A DNA stretch of 64,000 nucleotides, from positions 62,001-126,000 of the forward strand of contig DATDGX010000141.1 in assembly GCA_036521875.1 (NCBI GenBank). The letters run 5' to 3'. The notes beneath the pieces are model-generated. The model was not told the DNA's origin. It saw only the letters and a program-made list of their open reading frames with translations, and searched no databases. The translations under genes and the position numbers were made by a program. Below, piece by piece: positions 25,007 to 34,000 of this stretch. Position 1 is the first letter of the stretch. Every line of letters starts with the position of its first letter. This DNA comes from DATDGX01 sp036521875. Lineage in GTDB: Bacteria; Desulfobacterota; Binatia; Binatales; Binataceae.

Positions 25007-25663
25007 CTACTTCAGCTCGACCGAAACTTGCCGGAGACGGCCGGTGCCGAGATTGACGAGTTTGCGGCTACTTCCGCGCGGGATCCATGCGACCTGACCG
25101 GCGTCGAGCGTCTCTTCGCGGGCGCGCTCGCCGCCGTTGCCCACGGCCTCGACGATCTTCACCTTGCCGCCCTCCGCGACGTAGACGGCGGCATCGTAGC
25201 GGTAGTTGGACATCGCGGTCTCGCCGCCGGCTGCGAGCGTCGTCTCACGCACGCGCACCCGATCGGTGTCGAGAATCACGACGCTGCCAGGCTCGGGCTC
25301 GCGGCCCGCGAGCGCGTCGCATCCGATGTAAGTGGCCTTCGGAGCGCCGGCGCGCGGCGGCCGCTTCAGCTCGAACATCGCTTCGTGAAAGCGCGTGGTG
25401 CCGACATTGTGCGCGCTTTCGATTCCGCCCGCGGGAATGAAGTAGAGTCCGCGCGCGTGCGCGGTCAGACTCGACGGCTTCTGACCCGGCGATTCGACGC
25501 CGATCTTCGCGCCCGACAGGATGAACAGGACGTAGTCGAGCGTGTGGTGATGCGTGCCGCAGACTTCGCCGGGCTTGAGGTCCATCTCCCATACGCGCAC
25601 GTCGTCATTCTCGAACATCACGCGCGTCGCAACCGGACCGTATTGATTTGTCTGCTCGCTCAT
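25007..25663 (-). CDS. double-cupin protein
   Basis: 218 residues with two cupin modules. The first has VWEMDLKPGEVCGTHHHTLD followed by YVLFILSGAKIGV, with closely spaced His residues; the second, around residues 130-200, has EPGSVVILDTDRVRVRETTL and lacks obvious His ligands. It could bind a metal and act on a small acid, or be a sensor. Located between the DUF1329 gene and the Pao-like operon in the same orientation. Confidence 0.75.
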   Translation of the reverse strand: MSEQTNQYGPVATRVMFENDDVRVWEMDLKPGEVCGTHHHTLDYVLFILSGAKIGVESPGQKPSSLTAHARGLYFIPAGGIESAHNVGTTRFHEAMFELKRPPRAGAPKATYIGCDALAGREPEPGSVVILDTDRVRVRETTLAAGGETAMSNYRYDAAVYVAEGGKVKIVEAVGNGGERAREETLDAGQVAWIPRGSSRKLVNLGTGRLRQVSVELK

Positions 25664-25697
25664 CGCCTGACCTCCTATTCACCTGGCAGGTGCCAGA

Positions 25698-25901
25698 TCA
25701 CGTCTCCTCTTCGAAGCAGCCGCGCTCCTCGCCGCACACCTCGGGCTCGACGGGCATCCCGTCGGGACCGACCGGCCGCTGAGTCTTGAGGCACGTATAG
25801 CACGCCGTCGAGCTTTCCGGATCGAACATCCGCCGTCCGTATGGAGTGCGGAAGTACGCTGTCTTGGTGCGCAGATAGAGGCAGTAAGGATTGGCCGCCA
25901 T
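25698..25901 (-). CDS. small Cys-containing protein (67 aa), unknown
   Basis: 67 residues with four spaced Cys (NPYC; ACYTC; EVCGEERGC makes five in all). No membrane segment. It starts 4 bp after the FAD-subunit stop, so it is almost certainly co-translated with the aldehyde oxidoreductase. The Cys pairs might bind metal or a cluster. I do not recognise the family. Protein-like content and tight spacing argue that it is real. Confidence 0.6.
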   Translation of the reverse strand: MAANPYCLYLRTKTAYFRTPYGRRMFDPESSTACYTCLKTQRPVGPDGMPVEPEVCGEERGCFEEET

Positions 25902-25905
25902 CGCG

Positions 25906-26928
25906 TTACGCCGTCTCCACCTGAATGCCGCCCGCTTTGAGGATCGCGCGGCGCACGATCACTTTGGCGATCACGACCTTGTAGGCGTTGTCGGACATCG
26001 GCTGCGCATTCGCGAGCGCCGCTTCCGCCGCGGCTCTGGCGCGCGCTTCGTCGAGCGGCGCACCTTTGAGCGCCGCTTCGGCCTCCGGCGATCGCCACGG
26101 AATCGGCGCCACCGCGCCCATCACGATTCTCGCGTCACGCACCGGCTTACCGGGCGCCGCAGGACTTAGCACCACCGCGACGCTCACCAGCGGCCAATCG
26201 AAGCTCTGCTTCTCGCGCGCTTCGAGGTAGACGCTGCACGTGCCGGGCGCAGGCGGCGGCACGATCACCTCAGTGATTATCTCGCCCGCGCCCAGCGTGT
26301 TCTCGCGCTTGGCGTCGACGGTCGGGAGAGTAAAGAACTTGTCGAGCGCGACAAGCTCCGTCTGAGCGGTCGCTAAGATCGCCGTGTCTGCGAACTTCAC
26401 GATTCGCACGCTCGCACCCAATGCGACCAGCGCGGGCGCCAGGTTCGACGGATGCACGATGTACGATGGGCCGCCGCCGAGAATCGAGTGATAGCGATTC
26501 AACCCGCCGATCGCGTAGCACTTGTCGCCGCCCTTCTTCAGGCAGTGCACGTCGGGATTGCGGAAGTACCAGCATCGCGGGCGCTGCAGCAGGTTCCCGC
26601 CGACGGTGCCAAGGTTGCGAATCTGCGGCGTGGCAGCTTCACCCGCCGCCTGCGCCAGCGCCGTATATTTCTCGCGGATAAGCGGAAGCTCCGCGACCTC
26701 GGCCAGCTTCACCAGCGCGCCGATGCGGAGCGTTCCGTCGGGGCGAAGTTCAATTCCCTGGAGTTCCTTGAGGCCTTTGAGATTCACCAGCGCGGGCGGC
26801 TCGACGAGATCCTGCTTCATCAGATCGACGACATCGACGCCGCCAGCGATCGCGACTCTGCCGTGTTCCGCTAGCAGCCGCGACGCGCTTCCGACATCGG
26901 TTGGCGTGATCACTTCGAAGCGATTCAC
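25906..26928 (-). CDS. paoB: aldehyde oxidoreductase FAD subunit (PaoB/YagS-like)
   Basis: 340 residues. The FAD-binding fold of the xanthine dehydrogenase family is present: ARG-V-AIAGGVDVVDL type segment (VAIAGGVDVVDLMKQ), QIRNLGTVGGNLLQRPRCWY. After that comes a Cys-containing insert (CWYFRNPDVHCLKKGGDKCY) that in PaoB and 4-hydroxybenzoyl-CoA reductases holds an extra [4Fe-4S] cluster. It starts at GTG 26928, overlapping the large-subunit stop by 4 bp (GTGA). It carries electrons between the molybdenum and iron-sulfur subunits. Confidence 0.85.
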   Translation of the reverse strand: MNRFEVITPTDVGSASRLLAEHGRVAIAGGVDVVDLMKQDLVEPPALVNLKGLKELQGIELRPDGTLRIGALVKLAEVAELPLIREKYTALAQAAGEAATPQIRNLGTVGGNLLQRPRCWYFRNPDVHCLKKGGDKCYAIGGLNRYHSILGGGPSYIVHPSNLAPALVALGASVRIVKFADTAILATAQTELVALDKFFTLPTVDAKRENTLGAGEIITEVIVPPPAPGTCSVYLEAREKQSFDWPLVSVAVVLSPAAPGKPVRDARIVMGAVAPIPWRSPEAEAALKGAPLDEARARAAAEAALANAQPMSDNAYKVVIAKVIVRRAILKAGGIQVETA

Positions 26929-29129
26929 GCGGGACGCTCCATCGCGGCAAGGACGCGGTCCGGCGTGAGCGGAAGATCGCGCGCGGGCCGCCCGATCGCG
27001 TCGGAGACCGCGCAGGCCACCGCTGCAGCGGAGGCGACGTGCGCGGCCTCGCCAAGCCCCATCACGCCGGTATTCGAAATCCCGTTGGCGACTTCGACGA
27101 AGGTCACGCTTATCTCCGGAACGTCGAGCGACCCGGGAAGTTTGTAGTCGTCCATGGTCGGATTCATCATCACGCCGAGCGCCGGATCCATTCTCCGATC
27201 CTCGAACAGCGCGAATCCGATTCCCATGATGATGCCGCCATTGACCTGGCTGCGCGCGGTCAGCGGATCGATGATCACTCCGGCGTCGTGGAGGGCGACC
27301 AGGTTGACAACCCGCACGATTCCGGTTTCGGTGTCGACCTCGACCTCGGCGAACTGGCATCCGCTCTGGTCGTTGCGGAAGCCCTCGTAGTTCGCTATTC
27401 GTTCGCCCTGCGCCGAGATCGAGTCGCCCGGAATCCGCTTGCACACGTCGGCGAACGCCATCGCACGCGACGGATTGACGCGTACGCGGATCTGGCCGTC
27501 GCGCGCTTCGAGGTCGCCGGGTTCCGCGCCCAGCGTGGGCGCGGCGAGCCGGAAAATCTTGTCGCGCAGATTCGCCGCCGCCTGCCGCACCGCCGGCGTG
27601 TTCGAGGGCGCCGTGCCGCTGCCGCCCGACGGCACCGAATACAGGTAGTGCGTGTCGCCGATCTCGGATGCGACGGTCGACAGCGGCACTCCGAGCTCTT
27701 CCGCCGCGACCATCGCCAGGATGGTGCGCGTGCCGGTGCCGATATCCTGCGTGCCGATGCGAAGCTCGACGCGGCCGTCGCGATGCGCGATCACCTGCGC
27801 CTCCGGCCCGGAATTGCCGACCGCGTGCCAGAGCGCGCTGGCGACGCCGATGCCGCGGCGCAGCGGACCCTGCTGCTTCGGCGCGGCGCTCTTCGCGGCC
27901 CATCCGAAGTTGCGCGCGCCGATTTCATATTCCGCCGCGCGCACCGGATTGTCGTTGTTGCGGCGGCGGAACTCGAGCCGGTCGATGCCGGCCTTGCGCG
28001 CCATCTCGTCCATCGCGAGCTCCAGCGCGAAGCATCCCTGCGGCCAGCCGGGCGCGCGCATCGGCGATGACGGCCCGGCATTGGTGTAAACGTTGCGCTC
28101 CTCGAGCCGGATGTTTGGGCATCGGTAGACCGAGCGGAACGGACCCGAGCTCCCGGAGCCGCCGCCAATCCCGCCCGAGCCATGTTGTTTCAAATCGATC
28201 GCGACGAGAGCGCCGGTGCTGTCGACGCCGAGTTTGACTCGCTGCACGGCGCTCGGCCGATTGCCGGTCGCGAGATGCTCCGCCGCGCGCGGCAGCATCA
28301 GCTTGACGGGAGCGCCGGCGGCCTTGGCGAGACGAGCCGCGGTGATGATTTCCGGCGATGCGCCGAACTTGGAGCCGAAACCGCCGCCGATAAATTCGGC
28401 GATCACGCGGACCTGGTCGGGCGGAAGGCTGAAGTAGACAGCGAGGTCGTCGCGCACCGCGTAGACGCCCTGCGTCGAGCACCACACTGTCAGTTCGTCG
28501 CCGTCCCAGCTCGCGACCGCGCCGTGCGTCTCGAGCGAGACGTGGGTCTGCACCGGCGACGTGTAGGTCGCTTCGATCGTGGCCGCGGCCTTTGCGAAGG
28601 CGCCGTCGGGATCGCCGACCGTCGACGATTTCGGCTTGCCGAGATTCGGCCCCCTGGCGAACACGCTCGGCGCCGAATCCGCCATCGCGGCTTCCAGGTC
28701 GACGACGAATGGCAGCGGTTCGTAATCGACTTTGATCAACTTCAGCGCGTCAGCCGCGATATCAGGCGTGGTCGCGGCGACCGCCGCGATTTCCTGGCCC
28801 GCGAAGCGCACTTCGCCGGAGTCGATCGTGGTCGCGGCGCGCACGCCTGCGAGACGCTCGGCCGCGGAGAGATCGACGCTCCGCACCCGTGCATGCGGGA
28901 TTGGGCTCCGCAGGATCGCGCCATAAAGCATCCCGGGAAGCTGGACGTCGTAGGTGTAGCGCGCGGCGCCGGTCGCCTTCAGCGCGCCATCGACGCGCGG
29001 CGTCGGCTGGCCAACCAGCGCAAATCGTTCACCCCATTGCCACGGCGTGGGCTCGTCGTCGGGAATGACGACTGTCACATCGCGCGTGTTGCCCTCGAAC
29101 CCGAGCGTGAGTGTGACGCGGCGCGACAT
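26925..29129 (-). CDS. paoC: aldehyde oxidoreductase molybdenum-binding subunit (PaoC/YagR-like)
   Basis: 734 residues. Large subunit of the xanthine oxidase family: VGQPTPRVDGALKATGAARY, GMLYGAILRSPIPHARV, FIGGGFGSKFG, SSPMRAPGWPQGCFALELAM and the catalytic-Glu region MGLGEAAHVASAAA. It lacks the AYxCSFR loop of form I CO dehydrogenase, so it is not CoxL in the strict sense. Start ATG overlaps the [2Fe-2S] subunit stop by one base (TGATG). Likely oxidises aromatic aldehydes in the periplasm. Confidence 0.88.
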   Translation of the reverse strand: MSRRVTLTLGFEGNTRDVTVVIPDDEPTPWQWGERFALVGQPTPRVDGALKATGAARYTYDVQLPGMLYGAILRSPIPHARVRSVDLSAAERLAGVRAATTIDSGEVRFAGQEIAAVAATTPDIAADALKLIKVDYEPLPFVVDLEAAMADSAPSVFARGPNLGKPKSSTVGDPDGAFAKAAATIEATYTSPVQTHVSLETHGAVASWDGDELTVWCSTQGVYAVRDDLAVYFSLPPDQVRVIAEFIGGGFGSKFGASPEIITAARLAKAAGAPVKLMLPRAAEHLATGNRPSAVQRVKLGVDSTGALVAIDLKQHGSGGIGGGSGSSGPFRSVYRCPNIRLEERNVYTNAGPSSPMRAPGWPQGCFALELAMDEMARKAGIDRLEFRRRNNDNPVRAAEYEIGARNFGWAAKSAAPKQQGPLRRGIGVASALWHAVGNSGPEAQVIAHRDGRVELRIGTQDIGTGTRTILAMVAAEELGVPLSTVASEIGDTHYLYSVPSGGSGTAPSNTPAVRQAAANLRDKIFRLAAPTLGAEPGDLEARDGQIRVRVNPSRAMAFADVCKRIPGDSISAQGERIANYEGFRNDQSGCQFAEVEVDTETGIVRVVNLVALHDAGVIIDPLTARSQVNGGIIMGIGFALFEDRRMDPALGVMMNPTMDDYKLPGSLDVPEISVTFVEVANGISNTGVMGLGEAAHVASAAAVACAVSDAIGRPARDLPLTPDRVLAAMERPA

Positions 29130-29827
29130 CAGGTGAGTCCCGCGACGGATTTCGAGCCGCGCACTTTGCCGGTAAGACTCGCGACGGTTTTCGAGCCGTT
29201 CACTTTGCCTGCGTTTAGCGCGGCCTGGAAGACATGCGGATAAGTGCCGCATCGGCAGATGTTCCCGGAAGTCGCGTGGCGGATTTCGGCCAGGTCGGCG
29301 CCCGGGTTTCGTTGCAGCGCCGCCGCGACCGACATCACCATCCCGGGAGTGCAGAAGCCGCACTGAAGCGCGTCGGCATTCACGAACGCAGCCTGCACCG
29401 GATGGATCCGCGCCGGCGTGCCGAGACCTTCGATCGTGGTGATCTCATGCCCGCGCGCATCGACCGCGAGCATCATGCACGAAGTCACGGGCCTGCCGTC
29501 GAGATGAACCGTGCAGGCGCCGCACGAGCCGCGATCGCACACCAGCTTGGTGCCGGTGAGCCCGAGATTCTCGCGCAGCGCGCGGAGCAGCGTCACGCGT
29601 GGCTCGACCGTGAGCTGACGCGCCTCGCCGTTGATTTTAAGTTCGATGGTACCAGCACCGGGACCGAGGCGCTCGGCCATTCCGGGTCCGAGCTGCGGCT
29701 CCTCGGCCGCTCCAGGAGCCCCGCGGATGAGTCCCGCCGCGCCCGCGATCGCGCCGGTCACGACGGCGCCTTTGAGGAACGCGCGGCGGCTGAGCGGTCG
29801 GGTGAGGCGGTCGTCGTCGGTCGGCAT
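29129..29827 (-). CDS. paoA: aldehyde oxidoreductase [2Fe-2S] subunit with Tat signal (PaoA-like)
   Basis: 232 residues. SRRAFLKGAVVTGAIAGAAG is a twin-arginine signal, as in periplasmic PaoA, and would carry the whole complex across the membrane. The two cluster motifs are CDRGSCGACTVHLDG and CGFCTPGMVMS, with NICRCGTYP. The last 26 residues are an imperfect 13-residue duplication (KVNGSKTVASLTG, KVRGSKSVAGLT). First gene of the complex; no maturation chaperone (PaoD/XdhC) is seen nearby. Confidence 0.9.
   Translation of the reverse strand: MPTDDDRLTRPLSRRAFLKGAVVTGAIAGAAGLIRGAPGAAEEPQLGPGMAERLGPGAGTIELKINGEARQLTVEPRVTLLRALRENLGLTGTKLVCDRGSCGACTVHLDGRPVTSCMMLAVDARGHEITTIEGLGTPARIHPVQAAFVNADALQCGFCTPGMVMSVAAALQRNPGADLAEIRHATSGNICRCGTYPHVFQAALNAGKVNGSKTVASLTGKVRGSKSVAGLT
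29133..29210. repeat. tandem 39-bp duplication at the paoA 3' end
   Basis: Units 29133-29171 and 29172-29210 are the same length and about 80 percent identical by eye, sharing gcgacgg, ttttcgagcc-like and cactttgcc blocks. They encode the repeated 13-residue C-terminal tail of the PaoA-like subunit. The duplication adds residues beyond the last conserved family segment. Confidence 0.75.
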
Positions 29828-29887
29828 GATGAGTCGGCGCGTCAGAATGCGGTCACGATCGAGTAAACGACGGCGCCGTGAAGAATG

Positions 29888-30427
29888 TCAAGGTAACTTC
29901 TCGGCCGCGGGCGCGCGCTCCGCAAATGACGTCGCGAGCATCGCGAGTCCGACGACTACCAGCCCGAGCATCAGCGCGAGCACCACGATCTTGAGCGCAT
30001 AGACGAGCGCGAAAACCAGTTTCAACAGGAAACCCGCGACGTCGTAGCCGGCGGCTCCGACCAAACGGTCCCTGACCGCGCCGCTATGACCGCTCCATCC
30101 GAAGCGCGCAATCGTGCCGCACAGAGGCGTCGCGAGCACCAGCGCGAGCGCCGCGATGATCAGTGCCGTCGCGAGCGAGCGGCGCCGCGCACGCGCGTCA
30201 TCGATAAATCTCGCGCCGATTCGGATCCCGATCAGCAGGCCGAGCGCGGTGGCGGCGGTCTGCGCGAAAACGAATTCGTGCGCGTTCCACCATGCGCCGG
30301 CGCGCGGCTCGAAGTAGCGCACCACCATATGGACGCCGAGGCCGTAGCTAATCGTCGAGACCGCGGTCACCAGGATTGCGAGCGCGGTCAGCCGCCCAAC
30401 TACCCGCGCGACAGTTTTGTCGGTCAT
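29888..30427 (-). CDS. hypothetical membrane protein, four TM segments
   Basis: 179 residues with four likely membrane helices (for example LTALAILVTAVSTISYGLGV and KIVVLALMLGLVVVGLAMLA). No known domain recognised. It lies 10 bp after the neighbouring membrane protein gene (30438-30923), so the two form a pair, and 60 bp upstream of the Tat-exported aldehyde oxidoreductase subunit in the same direction. A role linked to that enzyme is possible but unproven. Confidence 0.6.
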   Translation of the reverse strand: MTDKTVARVVGRLTALAILVTAVSTISYGLGVHMVVRYFEPRAGAWWNAHEFVFAQTAATALGLLIGIRIGARFIDDARARRRSLATALIIAALALVLATPLCGTIARFGWSGHSGAVRDRLVGAAGYDVAGFLLKLVFALVYALKIVVLALMLGLVVVGLAMLATSFAERAPAAEKLP

Positions 30428-30437
30428 CGCGCGGCTC

Positions 30438-30923
30438 TCATCCGAACGTCACCAGCTCGATCGCGCCCGTGCCGCGCGTGAGACCGAGCGACAGGTAGAC
30501 GATCACCAGCACCAGCACCCCGACAGTCAGGCCGACGCGGCGGAAACGCGCCTGCAGCTCAGGAAGCGCCGGGTTCGGGCCCGTCGCCGAGAGCCGCCAG
30601 ATTCGCGCGCCAAGGGTCCCGTACTGGTAGAGCGCGAGAATAATTACGACCACGACTAGCACCAATTTGACCGCGAGCAGGATCGAGATTGCGCCGATGA
30701 ACAGCACGTTGAGCATCCCGGTCACAACCAGGATCGCGAGCGCACTCAGGACGATCACGCCGAGGCGGCGGACGACTCGGCGCACGACCTTGATTCGCTC
30801 GGCAGGCGCGAGTTCCTGGATGAGCACGGGCGTCAGCGCGAAAGTCGAGAACAGCGAACCCCCGAGCGCGACGATCACCGCGGTGACGTGAAGGAAGAGG
30901 ACCAGCAGGCGCCAAGAAAGCAT
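30438..30923 (-). CDS. membrane protein, CopD/DUF4149-like
   Basis: 161 residues with four membrane helices. The start WRLLVLFLHVTAVIVALGGS and the ALTPVLIQELAPAERIKVVR stretch resemble CopD-type or DUF4149 proteins, in which a His in the first helix and loop residues are conserved. Those families are linked to copper or heme handling, but the match is from general pattern only. Head gene of a possible six-gene unit toward 23662. Confidence 0.5.
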   Translation of the reverse strand: MLSWRLLVLFLHVTAVIVALGGSLFSTFALTPVLIQELAPAERIKVVRRVVRRLGVIVLSALAILVVTGMLNVLFIGAISILLAVKLVLVVVVIILALYQYGTLGARIWRLSATGPNPALPELQARFRRVGLTVGVLVLVIVYLSLGLTRGTGAIELVTFG

Positions 30924-31093
30924 CAGCAGGTCATGTAAGCCGCGATCTTCCGCGAGGGCAAGAGCCCTTCGCGCGAGCTCGAGCCGGCGCCAGCGGGCTG
31001 CGGAAAACGATCGTTCTCGGGTAGCCTGCTAGTCCCTCCACGGCGCTGGGTGATATACGAGGGGCGGGTCGCTCATCCTTCCTCGCATAGCCG

Positions 31094-34000
31094 ATGCGCT
31101 GCTCGAATTGCAAAACTGAAAATCCAGCGGGCCAGAAGTTCTGCGGTGATTGCGGCGCGGCGCTCGCGAATCTTTGTCCGAAATGCGGTGCCGATAATCC
31201 AGCGGGGAAACGCTTTTGTGGAGAGTGCGGCACGGCGCTCGGAGCGCCCGCGGCGGCTGCCTCGGCAAAGAAATCGAATGATTCACCGATTCGAGTAGCT
31301 GAGACACCCGCGCCGGAAAATCTCGAAGGCGAGCGCAAAACGGTGACTGCGCTGTTCGCCGACATCAAGGGTTCGACGGAGCTTGAGCAGGACCTCGATC
31401 CCGAGGAAGCGCGCGCGATCATCGACCCTGCGCTCAAGCTGATGATCGATGCGGCCCGCCGCTACGACGGCTACATCGTGCAGTCGACTGGCGACGGCAT
31501 CTTCGCGCTGTTCGGAGCGCCGGTCGCGCACGAAGACCATCCGCAACGGGCGCTGTATTCGGCGCTGCGGATGCAGGAGGAGCTGAAACGCTACTCGGCA
31601 AGATTGCGCGAGGCCGGGAGCTTGCCGCTCGAAGCGCGGGTTGGCGTGAACACGGGCGAGGTGGTGGTGCGTTCGATCACGACCGGCGAAGGACAGACTG
31701 AGTACACGCCGATCGGGCACACCACCAATCTCGCATCGCGGATGCAGGCGCTTGCGCCGACCGGATCGATTGCGATCAGTGAGCAGACGCGCAAATTCGT
31801 CGAGGGATATTTCCAGCTCAAGCCACTGGGTCCCACCAAAGTCAGAGGCGTCAGCGAGCCGGTCAACGTGTACGAGGTGACGGGGATTGGGCCCCTGCGT
31901 ACGCGGCTACAACGCTCAGCGGGACGCGGTTACACCAAGTTCGTCGGGCGCAATCGCGAGATGGACGCGATGAAGGCAGCCGCGGAGCAGGCCCAGGCGG
32001 GGCATGGGCAGATCGTCGCCGCGATGGCGGAGCCGGGGGTCGGAAAGTCGCGCCTGTTGTTTGAGTTCAAGGCGGTCTCGCAATCCGGATGGATGGTGCT
32101 GGAGACGTTTTCGGTCTCGCACGGCAAGGCGTCTGCATTTCTGCCGGTCATCGATCTTCTCCACGGATACTTCGACATCAAGCCCGAGGACGATACGCGC
32201 AAGCGCCGCGAGAAGGTGACCGGTCGCGTGCTCGCGCTCGACCGCTCGCTGGAAGACGCCCTGTCCTACCTGTTCGCACTGCTCGGCCTGATCGAGGCCG
32301 ACGATCCGCTGATGCAGATGTCGGCCGAGGTAAGGAAGCGGCGCACGCTCGACGCGATCAAGCGCATTCTCATCCGCGAGTCGCTCAACCAGCCAGTGAT
32401 GGTCATCTTCGAGGACCTGCACTGGATCGATGAGGAGACCCAGGCGCTGCTCAACCTGCTCGCCGATTCAATCGGGACCGCGAAGATCCTGCTGCTGGTG
32501 AATTACCGTCCCGAGTATTCGCATCAATGGGGTAGCAAGACTTACTACACGCAGTTGCGCCTCGACCCGCTCGGAAAAGAGAGCGCCGCCGAGATGCTTC
32601 AGTCGCTGCTGGGAGACAGCGCGGAGCTTGCCGCCCTCAAGCGTCTGATCATCGAAAAGACCGAGGGCAACCCGTTCTTCATGGAGGAGACGGTGGAGGT
32701 GCTGCTGGACGACGGCGCGTTGGTACGCAATGGAAGCATCAAACTCATCAAGCCACTCGCCGAGCTGAAGATTCCGCCCACCGTGCAGGCGATCCTGGTC
32801 TCGCGAATCGATCGTCTACCGGCGGATGAGAAAGATCTGCTGCAAACGCTCGCGGTGATCGGAAGAGAATTTGCGCGCAGTTTGGTGCGTGAAGTTGTCG
32901 ATCCCCAGTCGAGAGCAGAATCCTCATCCTTCGGCTTGCCCGCTCTCTCCGTTCACGGTCCGCTCAGGACAGGCTCTACCGGTCGCCAAGCGGCCGGCCT
33001 CCTCTCCCGTAAAATAACGGGCGAGGTATTAGAAGCGATGCTCGCGCATTTGCAGCTCGCCGAGTTCATCTACGAGCAGCCTGCCGTCGGCGACATCGAG
33101 TACACCTTCAAGCACGCGCTCACCCAGGAGGTGGCATACAAGTCGGTGCTGGTTGAGCGGCGCAAGCTGTTGCACGGAGGGATTGGCACCGCGATTGAAG
33201 CTCTGGCCGCCGGCCAGATCGACGATCACGTCGCCGAGTTGGCGCACCACTACAGTCGCAGCGACAATCCAATGAAGGCGGCCGGTTATCTGAACTTGGC
33301 CGCCATACAAGCACATCGGCGTTCCGCCTTCACGGAAGCAACGGAACTCGCCGAGCGTGGCGTCTCGATCCTCGCAAGCACCGCGGATGGTTCGGAGCGC
33401 GACCGCCAGGAAATCGGCCTGCAGATCGTACTGGCGCAATCGCTTGCGGCTACTTTCTCGCCCGGCTTCGTCGAAGTAGGGCGGGCCTATACACGGGCGA
33501 TAGAGCTCTGCGGACGAATCGGAGACGAGCGCCAGCTTTTCCTAGCACTTGTCGGGTTGCGTCTACACTTCCAGATCAGGGCCGACGAGCGACGAGCGCG
33601 AGAGGTCAGCGAGCAGGTGCTCGCCATGGCCGAGCGGCTAGGCCAGCCATGGATGTTGGGAATAGCCCACGCGCTGCAGGCGGCTTCTCTGTTGTGGCTT
33701 GGCCAGCCAGAGGCGGCCCGAGCGCACTGCGAAGAAAGCCTCGCGGTCCTAGGTCCGGAAGATCAGTTCGGCCCAGTCTTTCCCCGTTTCGCGTCGGCCT
33801 TTCCCGCGTTATCGTGCAGCCTCTGGTTGTTGGGGTTTCCGGACCGCGCGCAGAGAGCGGCGGATGAATCGATTTCAAGAGCGCGCGCGCTCCAGAGCCC
33901 GTTGGCTATGATGCTCAGCCTGACCCAAGGATGGAACCTGAATCGGTTCCTGCGGGATGCGGTTAGGACGAGAGAACACGCTGAAGCTGCGATCGCCATA

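Noticed and set aside
26925..29129. Calling the molybdenum subunit a CO dehydrogenase (CoxL)
   Set aside because: The form I active-site loop AYxCSFR is missing, the FAD subunit has a PaoB-type Cys insert and the iron-sulfur subunit has a Tat signal, all pointing to a Pao-like aldehyde oxidoreductase.
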